NCBI RefSeq assembly: GCF_910596095.1
Contig: NC_056547.1
Location: forward strand, 29,267,647 to 29,331,646
Length of the DNA stretch: 64,000 bases
Origin: Thunnus maccoyii
Lineage: Eukaryota > Chordata > Actinopteri > Scombriformes > Scombridae
Direction: 5' to 3'
Each line of letters begins with the position of its first letter. The stretch's first letter is position 1. The position numbers were made by a program, and so were the translations under genes. This document shows, one piece after another, positions 34,251-46,133 of this stretch. The notes under the pieces were generated by a model, which worked only from the letters and a program-made list of their open reading frames with translations, searched no databases and was not told the origin of the DNA.

Positions 34251-34785
34251 ACCAACCTTTTAACCACTTTCAGTTTTTTTTGTCTATCTTTTTTGGTGAA
34301 GAAGAGTTAAGACTGCCTTTATCACAGTAGGCGTAATGAAAGGTTTTACTGTCTTACTGCATATCAGGCCAAAGTTTCCTTAAACTTCCAGGCCATGACT
34401 GAGAGCAGTTTTGGTTTGCGGTCATCTAAACTCAACCCCTACTCAGCTTAATCCGATTATGGTCTGAATGACCATGAGTGGGTCTTCTATCACCCAAAAC
34501 ACATTCTGCTTCAAATCGCAAACTATTTAAACCGTAAACCAAAGGCAGCTGTGTTTATGTCCCTAAAATGGGACCTCCCTACAGCAGTGAACTCCTGACA
34601 TTATTACAGTTGGCCATTGTGTACTGCTGGAACTGAGGCCAGGTCATAGGGCAGACTGTGGGTCTGGGGTCTCTGGTCAGAGATTATGTTTGGCTTTGCT
34701 GCTATGTGAGAAATATTTAGTTTAAAAAAAAACAAAAAAAAACTGTTTACATTCTATTACTAAGAGCATTTACTTGCTTAGATCT
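34251..34785. other. No gene seen
   Basis: Anonymous sequence. A short A-rich run lies near 34722-34742. Confidence 0.55.
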
Positions 34786-35165
34786 TCACACTTAAAGGAT
34801 GAAGCTGGTGATATTCTATTATTTTATTATTGTCAAAAAACCTCACATGCAGACCAAAACTAACACTGAATTGATCTACTAACAAGTATTGCGTGTGTAT
34901 TCAAGCTTGATATATGTTATTCCTCTGTGCCATAGAGCTCCATTGTTCTCCAAAAAAACTATGAAAAACACATCAATGAGTTACACCGTTGCACTGGGTG
35001 ACATGTTCCTTCATTACCATGAACACACACACTGTATGTACTGTTTATTTTGATTCAGTGCCACACACACCATCCTGCTGCCACCAAATGTGGATTCATC
35101 CACCGCTGAAAATAGTCCCCAAAAAATGCAGTATCTCCTCCTGTTTGAGGAACATTTGCTAAGGG
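34786..35165 (+). repeat. Dispersed repeat, family C, second copy
   Basis: Aligned with 4.80-5.02 kb through CACTTAAAGGAT, TTGATATATGTTATTCCTCT and AAAACACATCAATGAG. The part after 35000 (ACTGTTTATTTTGATTCAGT) has no partner in this window. Confidence 0.55.
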
Positions 35166-35239
35166 GGAGATGGGATGTCAGAAAAAGGAGGGTTGTGTAT
35201 TTTTGTCTTTTAGCTTAAGGGCGGGTAGTCTGACTTTTT

Positions 35240-35640
35240 TTTACCCAGTTTGGGTCAATGTAGCACCAACACAACACTGGGTTAATGTTAGAAAGCCATT
35301 CAAGACAAGGGGTTGTTTTGAGCCAGTTTTAGTGATATTTTTTATTTTATTGTTGGGTTATTTACTCAATCTAAAGTTTGCTATAATCTACTCTACTCTT
35401 TTTAAATTTACATGTCACAGTTTGCTATTGATTGTTATTGATTGTTGTTGTGTATCTTTTGAATGTCATGTATGCATTATTTTGTACAAGAAAAAATACA
35501 TCTGTGACAGTTTCAAGCTTGTTGTGTGTAAAACTGGTTCAAAATAACAGATTGCTACTGGGTAAAGTTAAGCCAATGTTGTATTAGTCCTATATTGACC
35601 CACTGGGTAAAATTTGAACCCAGTATTCTTTGGTGTGTAC
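35240..35640. repeat. MITE-like repeat with TGGGTTAA/TTGACCCA words
   Basis: CCCAGTTTGGGTCAATGTAG and ACTGGGTTAATGTTAG at the left are mirrored by TATTGACCCACTGGGTAAAA and GAACCCAGTATTC at the right. The 125-codon frame inside it (35170-35547) is hydrophobic by composition only. Confidence 0.5.
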
Positions 35641-35762
35641 AATGCCCAGTTGTTAAATTTCAAAAGAAAATTTAAAAAACGAAAACTATATATTTGTTTG
35701 TGAGGTCAGATTTGTTGACAATGAGAAAATGATAGAAAACTGCCAGCCTTATCCTTTAAATT

Positions 35763-35789
35763 TTTTGTCCTTTATGGTAAAGGACAAAA
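35763..35789. repeat. Perfect inverted repeat, 12-bp arms, 3-base loop
   Basis: TTTTGTCCTTTA, TGG, TAAAGGACAAAA. Same compact geometry as the 5555 hairpin. Confidence 0.95.
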
Positions 35790-36544
35790 CTATTGTCAGT
35801 GTCCCTATATTAACAATATATAGTTGCAGCTGATTTCTGTTTTGTTATCACTGCACTGCATTAAATGCAGTATGTATTGTAATTTCAGTCCATTTTCTCC
35901 AACATAAAGAACTCTAACAGCTCTTTCTTTAGGTCACTGTTATGTTTGGACCTTCACCCTGTTAAGCTGCCAGTCAGAGCTCATCTATCTAGAATAAATG
36001 AACTATCCACTTCACAGAGCTGCAGTGAGATATGTGGGCTGAAGCCAACAGCAGGGCCAAGGACACGCAGTAAAGTGTCACACTGGCATGTTGTCTTCTT
36101 TCAAACTAACCTGATTCTGGATCTGTGCTTCATTTGAGTGTTGACATCACCAAAAGCATATCTGTGTGTCTTCTTTGAGACTTTCATTACAGGATATGTT
36201 AATAGTAATAATGAGAGTGTTTTGTTCAAATCTAAACTGAAGCTTCATTCACTAACCCAAATCAGTCAAACGATATACAATTTGATTCAGTCGAGCTATA
36301 AACCTTCCACACTTTCCCAGAGCGTAAACACATTCTATCCTTCCCACAAAGCCACAACCCAGCATTCCCTTGCAACACTTCCACAGATACTGAGTGTTTT
36401 CAAGGCCACCCAGACTGTGCTTAACATCTGTACACTCACAAATGATGACACATCTTCCAATAAGTGTGAACTGACAAACACTACTTGAACTCAAGGCTAC
36501 TAACATGGGCATGGTAATATTCCTTGTTCACTTGCCGCGTTAGT
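35790..36544. other. No gene seen
   Basis: Anonymous. The 116-codon plus frame at 36138-36488 is Ser/Thr-rich with no domain and overlaps an 86-codon minus frame. Confidence 0.5.
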
Positions 36545-36830
36545 CAAGACTGAAATATGTGGGCACTGTTGGACGGATTGTCATGAAATTCTGTACAGTC
36601 ATTCATAATCTACAGAGGATGAACCCTAGTGAGTTTGATGATGCCCTCACTTTTCCTCTTACACCATCAGCAAGTTGACATTTTTGGATGAATTGCCATG
36701 AAATTTGGTACAGACAATCATGTTCCCTTCAGGATGAATTGTAATAACTTTGGTGATCCCCTGACTTTTTATCTTGCGTCATCATTAGGATAAATTTAAA
36801 CTTTGTTTGATGCTTTGTTTATGACCAAAC
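36545..36830 (+). repeat. Dispersed repeat, family A, two internal units
   Basis: Unit one: GGACGGATTGTCATGAAATT, TGTACAGTCATTCATAATC, GAGGATGAACCCTAGTGAG. Unit two: GGATGAATTGCCATGAAATT, GGTACAGACAATCATG, AGGATGAATTGTAATAAC, TTTGGTGATCCCCTGAC. The best preserved copy of this family here. Confidence 0.75.
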
Positions 36831-36899
36831 ACTTATGACATTCCCATCAGCCATGGCTTAGTGCTAATGAGCAAACATCAGCATGCCAATATGCTAATG

Positions 36900-37225
36900 C
36901 TTGGTGCATTCAAGAAACACTTCAACACTTGAACACCTCAACACTTGAGCCCTTTAACCCTTTTAGCACTTTGTTGATTGTCTATGGGTCTTTCTTGTTG
37001 TCTATGGGATTTCTAATGCACTTGTCCACTTTCAATTAATTAAATTAAAAATCCCTCTGTCTAGCACTCCTTCTCATTACACTTGTACCTGGTCAGCTAC
37101 TTGAGAATTTGCACCACTGTTCTTTCAGAATCACTGTCCTCTGATGCTTGATTGCCTTGCTTTGCTTGTTAGTCACTTTGAATTAAAGTGTCAAATGACG
37201 AAATATAAAATGTAAATGTAAACTA
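36900..37225 (+). mobile_element. Possible retroposon 3' end
   Basis: GTTAGTCACTTTGAATTAAA, GTGTCAAATGACGAAAT and AAAATGTAAATGTAAAC correspond to the very common teleost 3' tail GTCGCTTTGGATAAAAGCG with (AAATGTA)n. The body upstream is not recognisable. Confidence 0.5.
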
Positions 37226-38656
37226 AGATGGTGAACATTACCTGCTAACCATCAGCAATTTTATCATGACAACTACTACACCAGTCACTACTATTTTGAT
37301 ATTTACTTCACATTGACTGCTAGAAAAAATAATCTTTGGACCTTCATTTTTATGCATCTTACAATTTTGTTTTCTTTACAATGAGAATTAGAGCTTCACA
37401 GAGCTGTTGGCAGGCTGTAGACTTTTAGTCTGGTTGTAAATACAACTGTATGAAGGCATGGTATTTTTACCCCTAATATATTCTTAGTAGCACAGTACCT
37501 AAATAGTTGCCCGGTATGGCTGTAGACCTTCTTTTAGAGTGGAGGTTACATCAGTTGGACACTGGAAAATAAATGTTTTAAATGTTGCTGCCGGACATGA
37601 TTCATTTCCTGGCTCAGGAAACAGAAAACCACAGAAGTTTTCTTTAGGTAAATAAGTGATTTCTTTGGTATTATTTTGTCTTGAGCTTACAGGACGAGCT
37701 CACTTCCCTCCTCATCCATCCCATAACAAAATATGACGTAATGAGATCCTTGTTCTCCTCTCTGCCTCCTCTCTCAGCTTCACAGCTGCAGATAAGCAAA
37801 TCAGTGCTCCTAAAGAGTCAGCATGCATTTCTCTCTTATTCCCCTTTTTTTTGTACAACTTTGTGAAATACATTGTAGCCACTGATAAAGTCAGTTAGAA
37901 ATGATTTTGTCATTGTGGACGTAGTGACTGATGCCTGCACACAGTAGCGGTAAACTAATTACATTGTGTTCATCTGATTACCTTGATAATTCACAAAATT
38001 TACAAAGACATTTTTTCAAGGCCACTCCAGTCATTTCTTTCAACATAATGAAATCCTGCTCGTACGGCTGTTTTGTGTGTGTGTGTATTTTTTATCTGTG
38101 TCCTCTTCTATCATGTTGAGTTCCTCCTCTGTTAATATTGGCTATGTTTTGTGAAGATATAAAGATTAATTTTACATCTCAATCCTCTCTTTCTCTCACA
38201 TTTCTCAAAGGTGGTGTCTTCCCAAGGACAACATGTAATCCAAGATTAATGTAAAGTGGTTTACAATGCCTGACATTCACAAGTGCACACAGTCATACAC
38301 TAGTGGTGACAGCGCTACTATGCAAGCTATAGTAAGGAGTTTTAAAGTTAAGTTAAAATAAAAGCAAGTATGTGTCCTCTAAAATATATTTGGCTCAGCT
38401 TTTTAATAATAGGTGAACATATATTGTAGAAGACAGATTTGTTATGTGGTAGTATTATGTGAATATTTTACATTTTAATTGCTAAAACTTTTCTGTGTTT
38501 CAAGTGCATTTGTGAATAATGTGTTCATGTGTGGCATTATGCCCATGGATCACCAGGTTGGTGTTTACAGCCTAAGGCGGAGGTCAGGTCAAAGTTTCAT
38601 ACGGTGAGAATTTGTCACTCCACTATGCATGAGGCTCTCAATAGCACTGGATGAAG

Positions 38657-38659
<3 letters not shown>
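37226..38659. other. No gene seen
   Basis: Anonymous A/T-rich sequence with small chance frames of about 60 codons. Confidence 0.6.

Positions 38660-38728
<69 letters not shown>
38660..38728 (+). repeat. (GT)n microsatellite, longest in window
   Basis: About 34 uninterrupted GT units. Confidence 0.95.
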
Positions 38729-39618
38729 CAATGGAAGCATGCTGAATTGGAGGCAGCTCATATTCCTGAGCATACAGAACCAGTATGGGCTGGGTTGAGT
38801 ATCTTGAGAAGCAAACTGTGTCAGAAGACTATAAACACACTGTTCAAGAATGCAGAGTGACCTTAATTCTTAAAGGTTGTGTAATAAATATCCTTAAAAT
38901 TACTTAGGATCTGGTGTTGTTCCATTAGGATGTATGCAAATGGAAAACCATGAAGTACAAAGCACCAGGCCACAGATAATTATACACAAATACTGCACCA
39001 AACAAAAAATGTCTCAGTTTAATATTGTAATGTAGTTAAGTTGACTCCTATGTGTTCCTGGTTCAGGAACTGGTAATCTTCATGTGTTTGAAATAATTCC
39101 TGTATTGAACTATGTGGATTTTCGAAGGCTAATTCTAATATTGATACTTCAAAACTCAGTAGCTGTTCTTATAGCTAAAAAGGGTTGGGAAACCCCAACT
39201 ATGGAAAACACAATCCACACTGATTTACATTGAATCTCTATCAGCTGATAATCAAACATCAGCAGGTGGTGCAGATGTTGTGGTAACGTAGGTGTTTAGC
39301 TGCGCTAGCAATTTGACAACAGACTGAAATATTTCAGTCATTACATCCATTACAATTGGATGGATCACCATAAAGTCTGGTTCACACATTCATTATTGTT
39401 TGTTATTTGTTTATAGGGTGCTCACTCTGCTGTGTTTAATCATACTATTTCAAACTAACTGACAGACCAGCAGAACTTCTGTTCTCTGGGTTTCTGAGCA
39501 TTTAATGAAGTTTCATAATCTGCTGTGTGCATTGGGGATTTGGGGACAAAAAAAAAATACAAAAAGGATGGGAGGTATGGAGGGCAATTAAGATCCAACA
39601 GCAGCTCTCTAGGTCTCT
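38729..39618. other. No gene seen
   Basis: A weak family A fragment is possible at about 39330-39395 (CAATTGGATGGATCACCATA, GGTTCACACATTCATTA). The rest is anonymous. Confidence 0.45.
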
Positions 39619-39640
39619 CTCACACACACACACACACACA
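39619..39640 (+). repeat. (CA)n microsatellite
   Basis: About 11 CA units preceded by a TCTCTC lead-in. Confidence 0.95.
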
Positions 39641-39775
39641 GTGAGTGGTCATCCAACAAGCAAAACAGTAATCACCATAGATTCTTGTGTCTGCTACCTC
39701 TGGGCACAGACAGTTAGCTCTGCTCACCAGATTACGTAATTGTTTGTCTTGCAGGTCTCTGTGTGTACACACACA

Positions 39776-39779
<4 letters not shown>

Positions 39780-39825
<46 letters not shown>
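39780..39825 (+). repeat. Compound (TC)n(AC)n microsatellite
   Basis: About 13 TC units run directly into about 10 AC units. The Ser-Leu and Arg-Glu repeats of overlapping frames come from this tract. Confidence 0.95.
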
Positions 39826-40539
39826 AGTGGTGCCTCCATCTCCCTAAAAGGCCACGGCTGTTGTTGTGACAGATTTGGCAGTGCAGGACTGTCACTGGCC
39901 AAGCTGTTGGTGTCAAACACAAACACATGAGGGTGATTTTATAACTGTGGATAAACTGAGTTTACACACTTTTCCATTTGCAAGTGGAGTCTTAATCCAG
40001 CATAGTTAGCATAAATGTGTGGATACATTTTTATTTATATGTGAATAAAATGAAGATAGACATATTTTACAGCTTTGTGACAATCTACTATCTAACTCAT
40101 CCATGATGGATGAAAGGTTGCTGTGTGTATTATCTTTTCAAAACCAGTCCAGTAAATAATACTGTAATTAAAAGAAATGAGGCCATGGTCTCATGCTGCT
40201 TACACTACAAATCCTCTCTAATTTAGTAGGATTGGTAGATTCTAACCTCCAAACCAAGGTCACAGCCATTAAACCTGCTTTAGGTTGTAACCATGAGTGA
40301 GACTACGTAACTTTTAAGAGAGAAAGAGGACATAACACAGTCTTCCTCTCACATATGAAAAGTTGAATTCATAACCAATAAAACTTCAATTCAGTACACT
40401 TACTGGTGAGTGTGCTATAGCCTTACTTGGTCTGGTATGACCAGTAGCTTTTAGTGGCTAATGTGAGCAAATGATAGATATAGCTTTGAAATTGACATTG
40501 CTGAATCATTTCACTGACTTCTGTCTACTTGTGTTACTA
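39826..40539. other. No gene seen
   Basis: Anonymous sequence with no frame above 60 codons. Confidence 0.6.
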
Positions 40540-40830
40540 GCTGTGTGTTACTAAACTAGCTTACTGTATATAAAGTAGTGTAAACTAGCTCCACCTCCAG
40601 CAGCTACAACAGTTACATGCTGCTCTAACACTGATGCTTCACTATTAATAATCTAATGATGTCATATATAATAATATATCAGTCAGAGGGACCAAACCAC
40701 TACTTTTACTGCAATACTTTAACTACATCAAGCTCATAATACTTATGTACTTTTACTTAAGTAGGATTTTTCATGCAGGACTTTTACTTGTATGGGGTAT
40801 TTTTACATTGCTGTCAATGGTTTTATCACT
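40540..40830 (+). repeat. Percomorph repeat with TACTTTTACTTAAGTA words
   Basis: CTAGCTCCACCTCCAGCAGC, ATATCAGTCAGAGGGACC, CAATACTTTAACTACATC and GTACTTTTACTTAAGTAGG are a strongly familiar percomorph repeat related by its end words to the 6142-6954 hAT-like element. The terminal CCACTG end is not visible, so this is a fragment. Confidence 0.65.
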
Positions 40831-41627
40831 AAAGTAAAACAGGAAGTATACACATGCTACTATATGCTACATGCTAATCATATGCTCCTGGGCTGCGAGG
40901 GAACACTGTGATTTGGCAACATTTTAAAAAAGTTAACTTTATACACAATTTGTTCTGTAGGTACTTTTAACTTGACATGTCTCTGTGTGTTGCATCTTTC
41001 TTCATCACTCCTAACATCAACATGAGGATACTGATTTTGAAGTAAAGTAGGTCAGTGGTACAGAAGGTAATCACTAAGTCATCACCCACTCAGACACTTG
41101 ACCTACACTTGCTGTGTTCCACATCAAAACACCTGAGTGCAATGAGGACAAGTTGATGGCTAAAGCAAAAATGTCATTGAAAAGGTCATTATAAATCTGT
41201 GACCCTATTCCACAAAAAAAAACTCCTGACCTGACTTCTATAAGACCCTCTCCTTATTAACACCTAGATGTCTAACAGAAGGCTGTTCCACAACATGGCA
41301 GCAGTATAGTAAAAGAGCTTCTGCCTACATTATTTACTTGAGGTACTTTACATGAATGCACACTATCTGTGACAATGTATTGAAGAGAATACCCATTAAT
41401 AATATTGTACATATACAGCTTCTATTTTTCTACTCTGACTGGCAGCAGTCTTACCCTTCTAAATGTCCCTAAAAAAGAACTTGAGTTTGCTAGCACTCTC
41501 ACATAATATTTTAACAACAGGTTCACAGGAGAGTGATCTGGCTAATATTATTCCTAAATATGAGACACACGTCTTAGACACAATTTCAGTTCAGTCTCAA
41601 AAGACATTCAACCTGTTTGTTCTTGAC
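40831..41627. other. No gene seen
   Basis: Anonymous. The 97-codon frame at 41463-41756 runs into the following SINE. Confidence 0.55.
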
Positions 41628-41815
41628 CATTTTTTTAACATATTTTTTTTGGCATTTTGCCTTTACTGGATAGAGGATTGTGACGTGGCAGACAGGAAAC
41701 AGGGGGAGAGAGATGGGTACAACATGCAACAAAGGTCATTGGCTGGATCGAAATAGGGATGTTGCGGCTATGTGACATGCGCAGTAACCATACGGCTACC
41801 AGGGCACACCTGACA
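41628..41815 (-). mobile_element. tRNA-derived SINE, minus orientation
   Basis: On the minus strand: GTGCCCTGGTAGCCGTATGG (A-box region), then TTTCGATCCAGCC (B-box region), TTGTTGCATGTTG, and a body ending in GGCAAAATGCC with a poly-A run. I recognise this as a common percomorph SINE. It differs from the SINE at 3.0 kb. Confidence 0.7.
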
Positions 41816-43039
41816 ACTTCTAATCTTCAAACAGGATCGACTTAGTTTTACCCAAATATACTGAAGGCATATTCTGAGAAAACTCTCAAAGACGTTCCAG
41901 TCTCTTCAGATTTTAAAAGTTGCTCTGAAGTCCATGATAACCGGAATTCTCCTTGTTGTTCATGTGTTCATTGCAAAAACACAACCTACACTAAAGAATT
42001 CAGGCATCCTCATTCAGGACAAACCTTTATTGTATAGTTAAGGGACGTATTAGGCCTACTTGTGCCACCAGTGAGGTTGTTCACGTGTAAAACATCCATG
42101 TGGTTTAATATATGTAAAAATTCAGATTTCAGGAAACAAAGAGTAGGTTGCACTTTGGCCACAACACACATCAGTACCTCCAGTGCTGTTAATTTATTCC
42201 ATCTAATTTACTTTAACTGCACCACTCTCATTGTATAGTTATGTTTGCTTGGGTGAACAATGCACATGGGTTATCATGCTAACATAGCTAACAATTTCTT
42301 GCTTACATCATTTACAAACTACACCTTTGACACACACAGACACACTCAAATTAATTTATTTGTGACATTCAACTTCAGTTACCCAAATATTGGTTGCATG
42401 TGCTTCACTTCCTGTTACTTCCAGGTTGAAGGTCCATGCTGTCAAACAGGAAGTGGGAGCATCCAATTGACTTTATAGTTGGGAGAACTCTGACTGTATT
42501 GTAGTGAGCAGAGTACAGTCAACTGATGTTGTAAATGTTTCTATGTTAGTAGAATAAGAAGAATGTTTAGACGTTGTTTATCTTGTTTTTATACAGAAAT
42601 AGTAACTTTGCATTGTTTCTGTGGGAGGAGCTTCCTGTTTAAAATCCAGAGGTAGAGGCTAGTGATGAGGGAAACCAAGCTTTCTGATGCACTGAAGCAA
42701 TTATGTGAAAATGGCTCACTGTTTTGGAACATTTGATACAGTCAACATCTGCTGAGCAACTCATTTGTATGGATGGCTTAAATCAAATAATTAGTCAGAA
42801 TACAAGTGGTTGTACTGCTTATCACTTATCACTAACTAATCTTAACTCATAACTTATCACTTAAAGAATAGTCAAAAGCTCTGATTTTAAATACTATATA
42901 AAGACTTTTTCCCATGTTGAGATCCTGTAGTAAAGAGGACTCATCTCCAGTGAGCTGACTGGTCAGTGGTTGGGCTGGTGGCAGGTTTTGATCTTATCCT
43001 CTGGGCTCAGTTATTTAGAAGTGATCTGATTGGATTTCG
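41816..43039. other. No gene seen
   Basis: Anonymous sequence. One 72-codon frame without a domain. Confidence 0.6.
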
Positions 43040-43220
43040 GCTATCAGATTGAATCAAATCTTGAAAATGGGTTGTTCAAAAGAAAAAAAGGATTCTGAAA
43101 TTGAATTCCAGTCTTGGTTTTGATCAGGATCAAACCCTCAGTATGTGTTGTTCAAAACCTTTCAGTGGGACTTGGATGACTTTGATCCAAAAAATCAGGA
43201 TTATCCTGATCCCAGCAGAA
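43040..43220. repeat. Possible DNA-element fragment
   Basis: GATCAGGATCAAACCCTCAG, TTGTTCAAAACCTTTCAGTG, GGACTTGGATGACTTTGATC and CAGGATTATCCTGATCCCAG repeat GGATC/GATCC words in both orientations, as sub-terminal regions of Harbinger-like elements do. Confidence 0.4.
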
Positions 43221-43590
43221 GGGTGGATTTCAGGAACAAAATGTAATAAAATGTGAAAGCCTTTCAGTACAGTAAAGTTAAAAAAAAGGATTTTGTCCAC
43301 ATAAAATAATCCCCCAAACAGCTGTCAATATCAAACAAAAATAATATACTTAATTTTAGGCACCGGCTATGGCTATGGAACCAGTGCAATAATTTACCGA
43401 CTACTGACACGGAACAGGATTCTGTGCCAATAGACACAGGCTGTTGGTCCTGACCGGTTTTCCGTGCCAATAGTAGTTTATTCTATGGGCATGTAAACAC
43501 AATTTTAACAAGAGGGGGATCATTATTTGAGGGGAGAACAGACTTCGACACAACACTGTACCTCTTGTAGACTACTAACCAGACATTCTT
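43221..43590. other. No gene seen
   Basis: CCGTGCCAATAG-type words occur twice near 43422 and 43459. Otherwise anonymous. Confidence 0.5.
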
Positions 43591-43765
43591 TACCATCACA
43601 TCAGGCATTTTAGTGCCATTAAATAGGACATATTTAGCGGACATTTTGACCATCATGTCGGGCATTTTATGTGTCATTTAACGGGGCATTTTTACCAGAC
43701 ATTTTTACCCTCATGTTGGGCATTTTAGTGCCTTTAAATGGGACATTTTCTTCTGCATATTTACA
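43591..43765 (+). repeat. Minisatellite, three units of about 58 bp
   Basis: Each unit carries GGCATTTTAGTG or a close variant, a TTAAAT-GG-ACAT word, and ATCATGT/CTCATGT. Units begin near 43602, 43660 and 43717. In one frame each is open and translates as similar peptides (MPDMMVKM-type), which is a by-product of the period and not evidence for a gene. Confidence 0.75.
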
Positions 43766-44014
43766 TGTTAACCCAAACCATGATGTATCCCTAACCCTGA
43801 CCAAATGTTTTTTGTGCCTAAACCTAACCATTGGTGTATCACCTGCAAGCAAAAACATACCTCCATTTTGAAACAATTTGAATTTGATCACATGATCTTG
43901 CACAATCCGACACACGTATTAATTGACATGGAGGAATCAATACCAATAGCCACTTCCTCTGTCATTTATCACTGTACATTAATTACAATGGCACAATCAT
44001 CAGAGATGAACCAC

Positions 44015-44527
44015 TCAAAAATAGTTTCTATATTGCATCCCTTTCTCCACGTCCAGTAAGTGCCTCATTTTGAGAGAATGCTGGAGGTTGGTCTGGGTCT
44101 TTAACAGGCTCAGATGCATCATAAACATCATCACAGAGAGGGACACTGTGCCTGGTAGCGATGTTGTGCAGGACAATACAAGTAGTATGTTGCGTCCTCC
44201 CTGTGGTTCCACTCGCAAGTAGTTAAGGCAGGCAAGGCGCCTCTTCAGAATTCCAGTTAAACGCTCAGTTGTACATCTTGTTTTGCAATGAGCAGTGTTG
44301 GAGTGTTCCTGCTCAGGTGTGTTTGGTTCAAGAAAAGGGGTGACAAAATCTGCAATGTATATATCAGCATTCCCAAAGCAAAACTGAGCATACAGTTCCT
44401 CAGTGGTGTATTGCTCCAGTGGTTTTGTATGCTCAACGCACACCCTTTGATGGTATCCTCTCCTACCAAAATGATGGTGGCAATGAACAATACCTGCCAT
44501 GTCAGTACCTCTCTGTAAGTGCTTCAA
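44015..44527 (-). pseudogene. Harbinger transposase, catalytic core deleted
   Basis: A 170-codon open frame. Residues 37-66 (LEQYTTEELYAQFCFGNADI, ADFVTPFLEP) match the N-terminal region of HARBI1-like transposases. Residues 71-107 (PEQEHSNTAHCKTRCTTERL, TGILKRRLACLNYLRVE) match the C-terminal region normally more than 200 residues further on. The DDE core between, including the usual IDCTH motif, is missing. The junction lies at about 44320-44341. After residue 115 the frame shifts away from the family's C-terminal tail. It cannot encode an active nuclease. Confidence 0.8.
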
Positions 44528-44628
44528 GAGAGGCTGAATAAGATGGGTGTGTAATTGGTCTTTTCAAACACATCCATTCAACATCAATTAGCTGATGTGC
44601 CTCAGTAATTGTTCAATTAAATCAATCA

Positions 44629-45381
44629 TGCCTAAGGTGTATAAACTCTATGTTCACTACACGAAAGAGGTGGAACCATGGACTCAAAAGGAATTTCACT
44701 GTGCTGCACTGCTGGAGGGTGTCGGGCGCCATTATGCCTCAGTAGTAGGAAGTTTTAATTCTACTAAGGGTGGAGGAGTGACTAACAAAAAGGAAGAAAG
44801 ACATTTGGGTTGAAATCACCCAGAATGTGAATGCCCTGGGGTCTGGCTAGAAGAGGACCATGGAGCAAGTGAAATTTAGATGGAAGAATCTGAAGGCCAG
44901 GGCAACAAAAGAATATGCTGAAGCAAAAAACACCCAAAGAGGCAACAAGCCCTTTAGGAGAGGTGATTAAACAGATGTGGTTCTTGACATTATTGGAGGT
45001 GAAAACTTGCAAGCTCTGCACAAGATTCAAGATGAGCCCATAAATGTAGAGGAAAGCCATTCAGTTCCTCCTAATGCAGAGGAAACATTTATTCTGGATC
45101 TCAGCCCTGTTATTGAGGAAGAAGGTGGATCCTTACTGGTAGAGCCAGTAGTTAATGCCACTGGAGCTCAGAAAAGAGGCCGGAAGTGTTCTTTGCCAAA
45201 CAAAGATGATGATTCCTATAAGTCCCTTTTTAAACGAGAAACCGAAAGAGCAGAAGTACACATTAGTTTTGCAGAGAAACAAATCACTCTTACCCAACTA
45301 CAGCAAACCAAAGTCAGACTTGAGATCCACCTCCTAAAAGCAAGGCTTCAAAAAGCTGGTCTCTTCACAAACGAAGAATAA
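44629..45381 (+). pseudogene. Harbinger Myb/SANT-like accessory gene, frameshifted
   Basis: In active elements this protein binds DNA and helps the transposase into the nucleus. The pieces are: MPKVYKLYVHYTKEVEPWTQ (from 44629), a shifted WVEITQNVNALGSG (44806-44847), TMEQVKFRWKNLKARATKEY (about 44861-44920), then a 134-codon frame (44977-45381) with DIIGGENLQALHKIQDEP and a charged C-terminus (LTQLQQTKVRLEIHLLKARL) that would form a coiled coil. Stops and frameshifts separate the pieces. The start is set by the ATG 102 bp from the divergent transposase start. Confidence 0.75.
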
Positions 45382-45885
45382 CTCTGAATGTTCTTTATTT
45401 TGTTAACTATTAGAGATTAGCCTTTTCATGATTTAAAACAACTATTCAAATAAAAACACTTAAAGTGACCCCATGCTGGCTATTCTACCTGTTCTTAACA
45501 TAGCTAGTAGCCTACATTGTGATAGTCCAATTTAGAGCATTGGAAATTCTGATTAGGTAATCTTGAAAAGTTTGTACCTGGATCAGGGTGATCCAATCCA
45601 ATGTTGCTTTAAAAAAAAACAGCACAAAAGTAAAATGGATTACCTGACCCTGGATAGCAAAACATGGGATTTCCAAGTTTGGATCATTCTCATCAAGATT
45701 AAACTTTCTGAACATCTGGGCCCAGAAGTTAACCTTCTCCAGAGCAAGTTAGCGTAACCTAGGTTACCAAAGTGATTTACCAGGGGTGAAAGTGTCAGCT
45801 TTGTGATATCAGAAAACCAACCCGAGTTAAGCTCAAAGATAGCTGGCTAACACCCTAATCTTGTGTCATGGTGCAAGACCCAGGT

Positions 45886-46133
45886 GTTTTTCTTAAAAGT
45901 TATTAAATTAAGTTATTAACTTAAATTTAGATTTGATACAGTTTGTTATAAATTAAATTATTTTTTTTGTTTGTGCTTTTGGCTGGTTTGATTTAACTAA
46001 AAGATGGTGCTACAATGTGTGAAGCAAAGGCAGGTAACACAGGTGTCACAGATGATGGCCTGCTTACTGACGTATACTTACGTAACTGATGTAATTATCC
46101 TATAGTATACCTTGTGTGATGTTTGAAAATATG
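45886..46133. other. No gene seen
   Basis: Short A/T-rich spacer between the Harbinger element and the small Tc1-like palindrome. Confidence 0.5.

Larger units (their letters stand above)
44015..45885. mobile_element. Harbinger DNA transposon, internally deleted
   Basis: Two divergent broken genes (transposase on minus, Myb/SANT-like on plus) give the classic PIF/Harbinger layout. The right sub-terminal region (about 45720-45885) has AGCAAGTTAGCGTAACC, TAGGTTACCAAAGTGATT and AACCAACCCGAGTTAAG, words shared by teleost members. The left terminus could not be found and is probably truncated. Confidence 0.75.

Noticed and set aside
35170..35547. 125-codon hydrophobic frame that could be a membrane protein
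   Set aside because: The hydrophobicity follows from T-rich composition, and the frame lies mostly in a MITE-like repeat with mirrored TGGGTTAA words.
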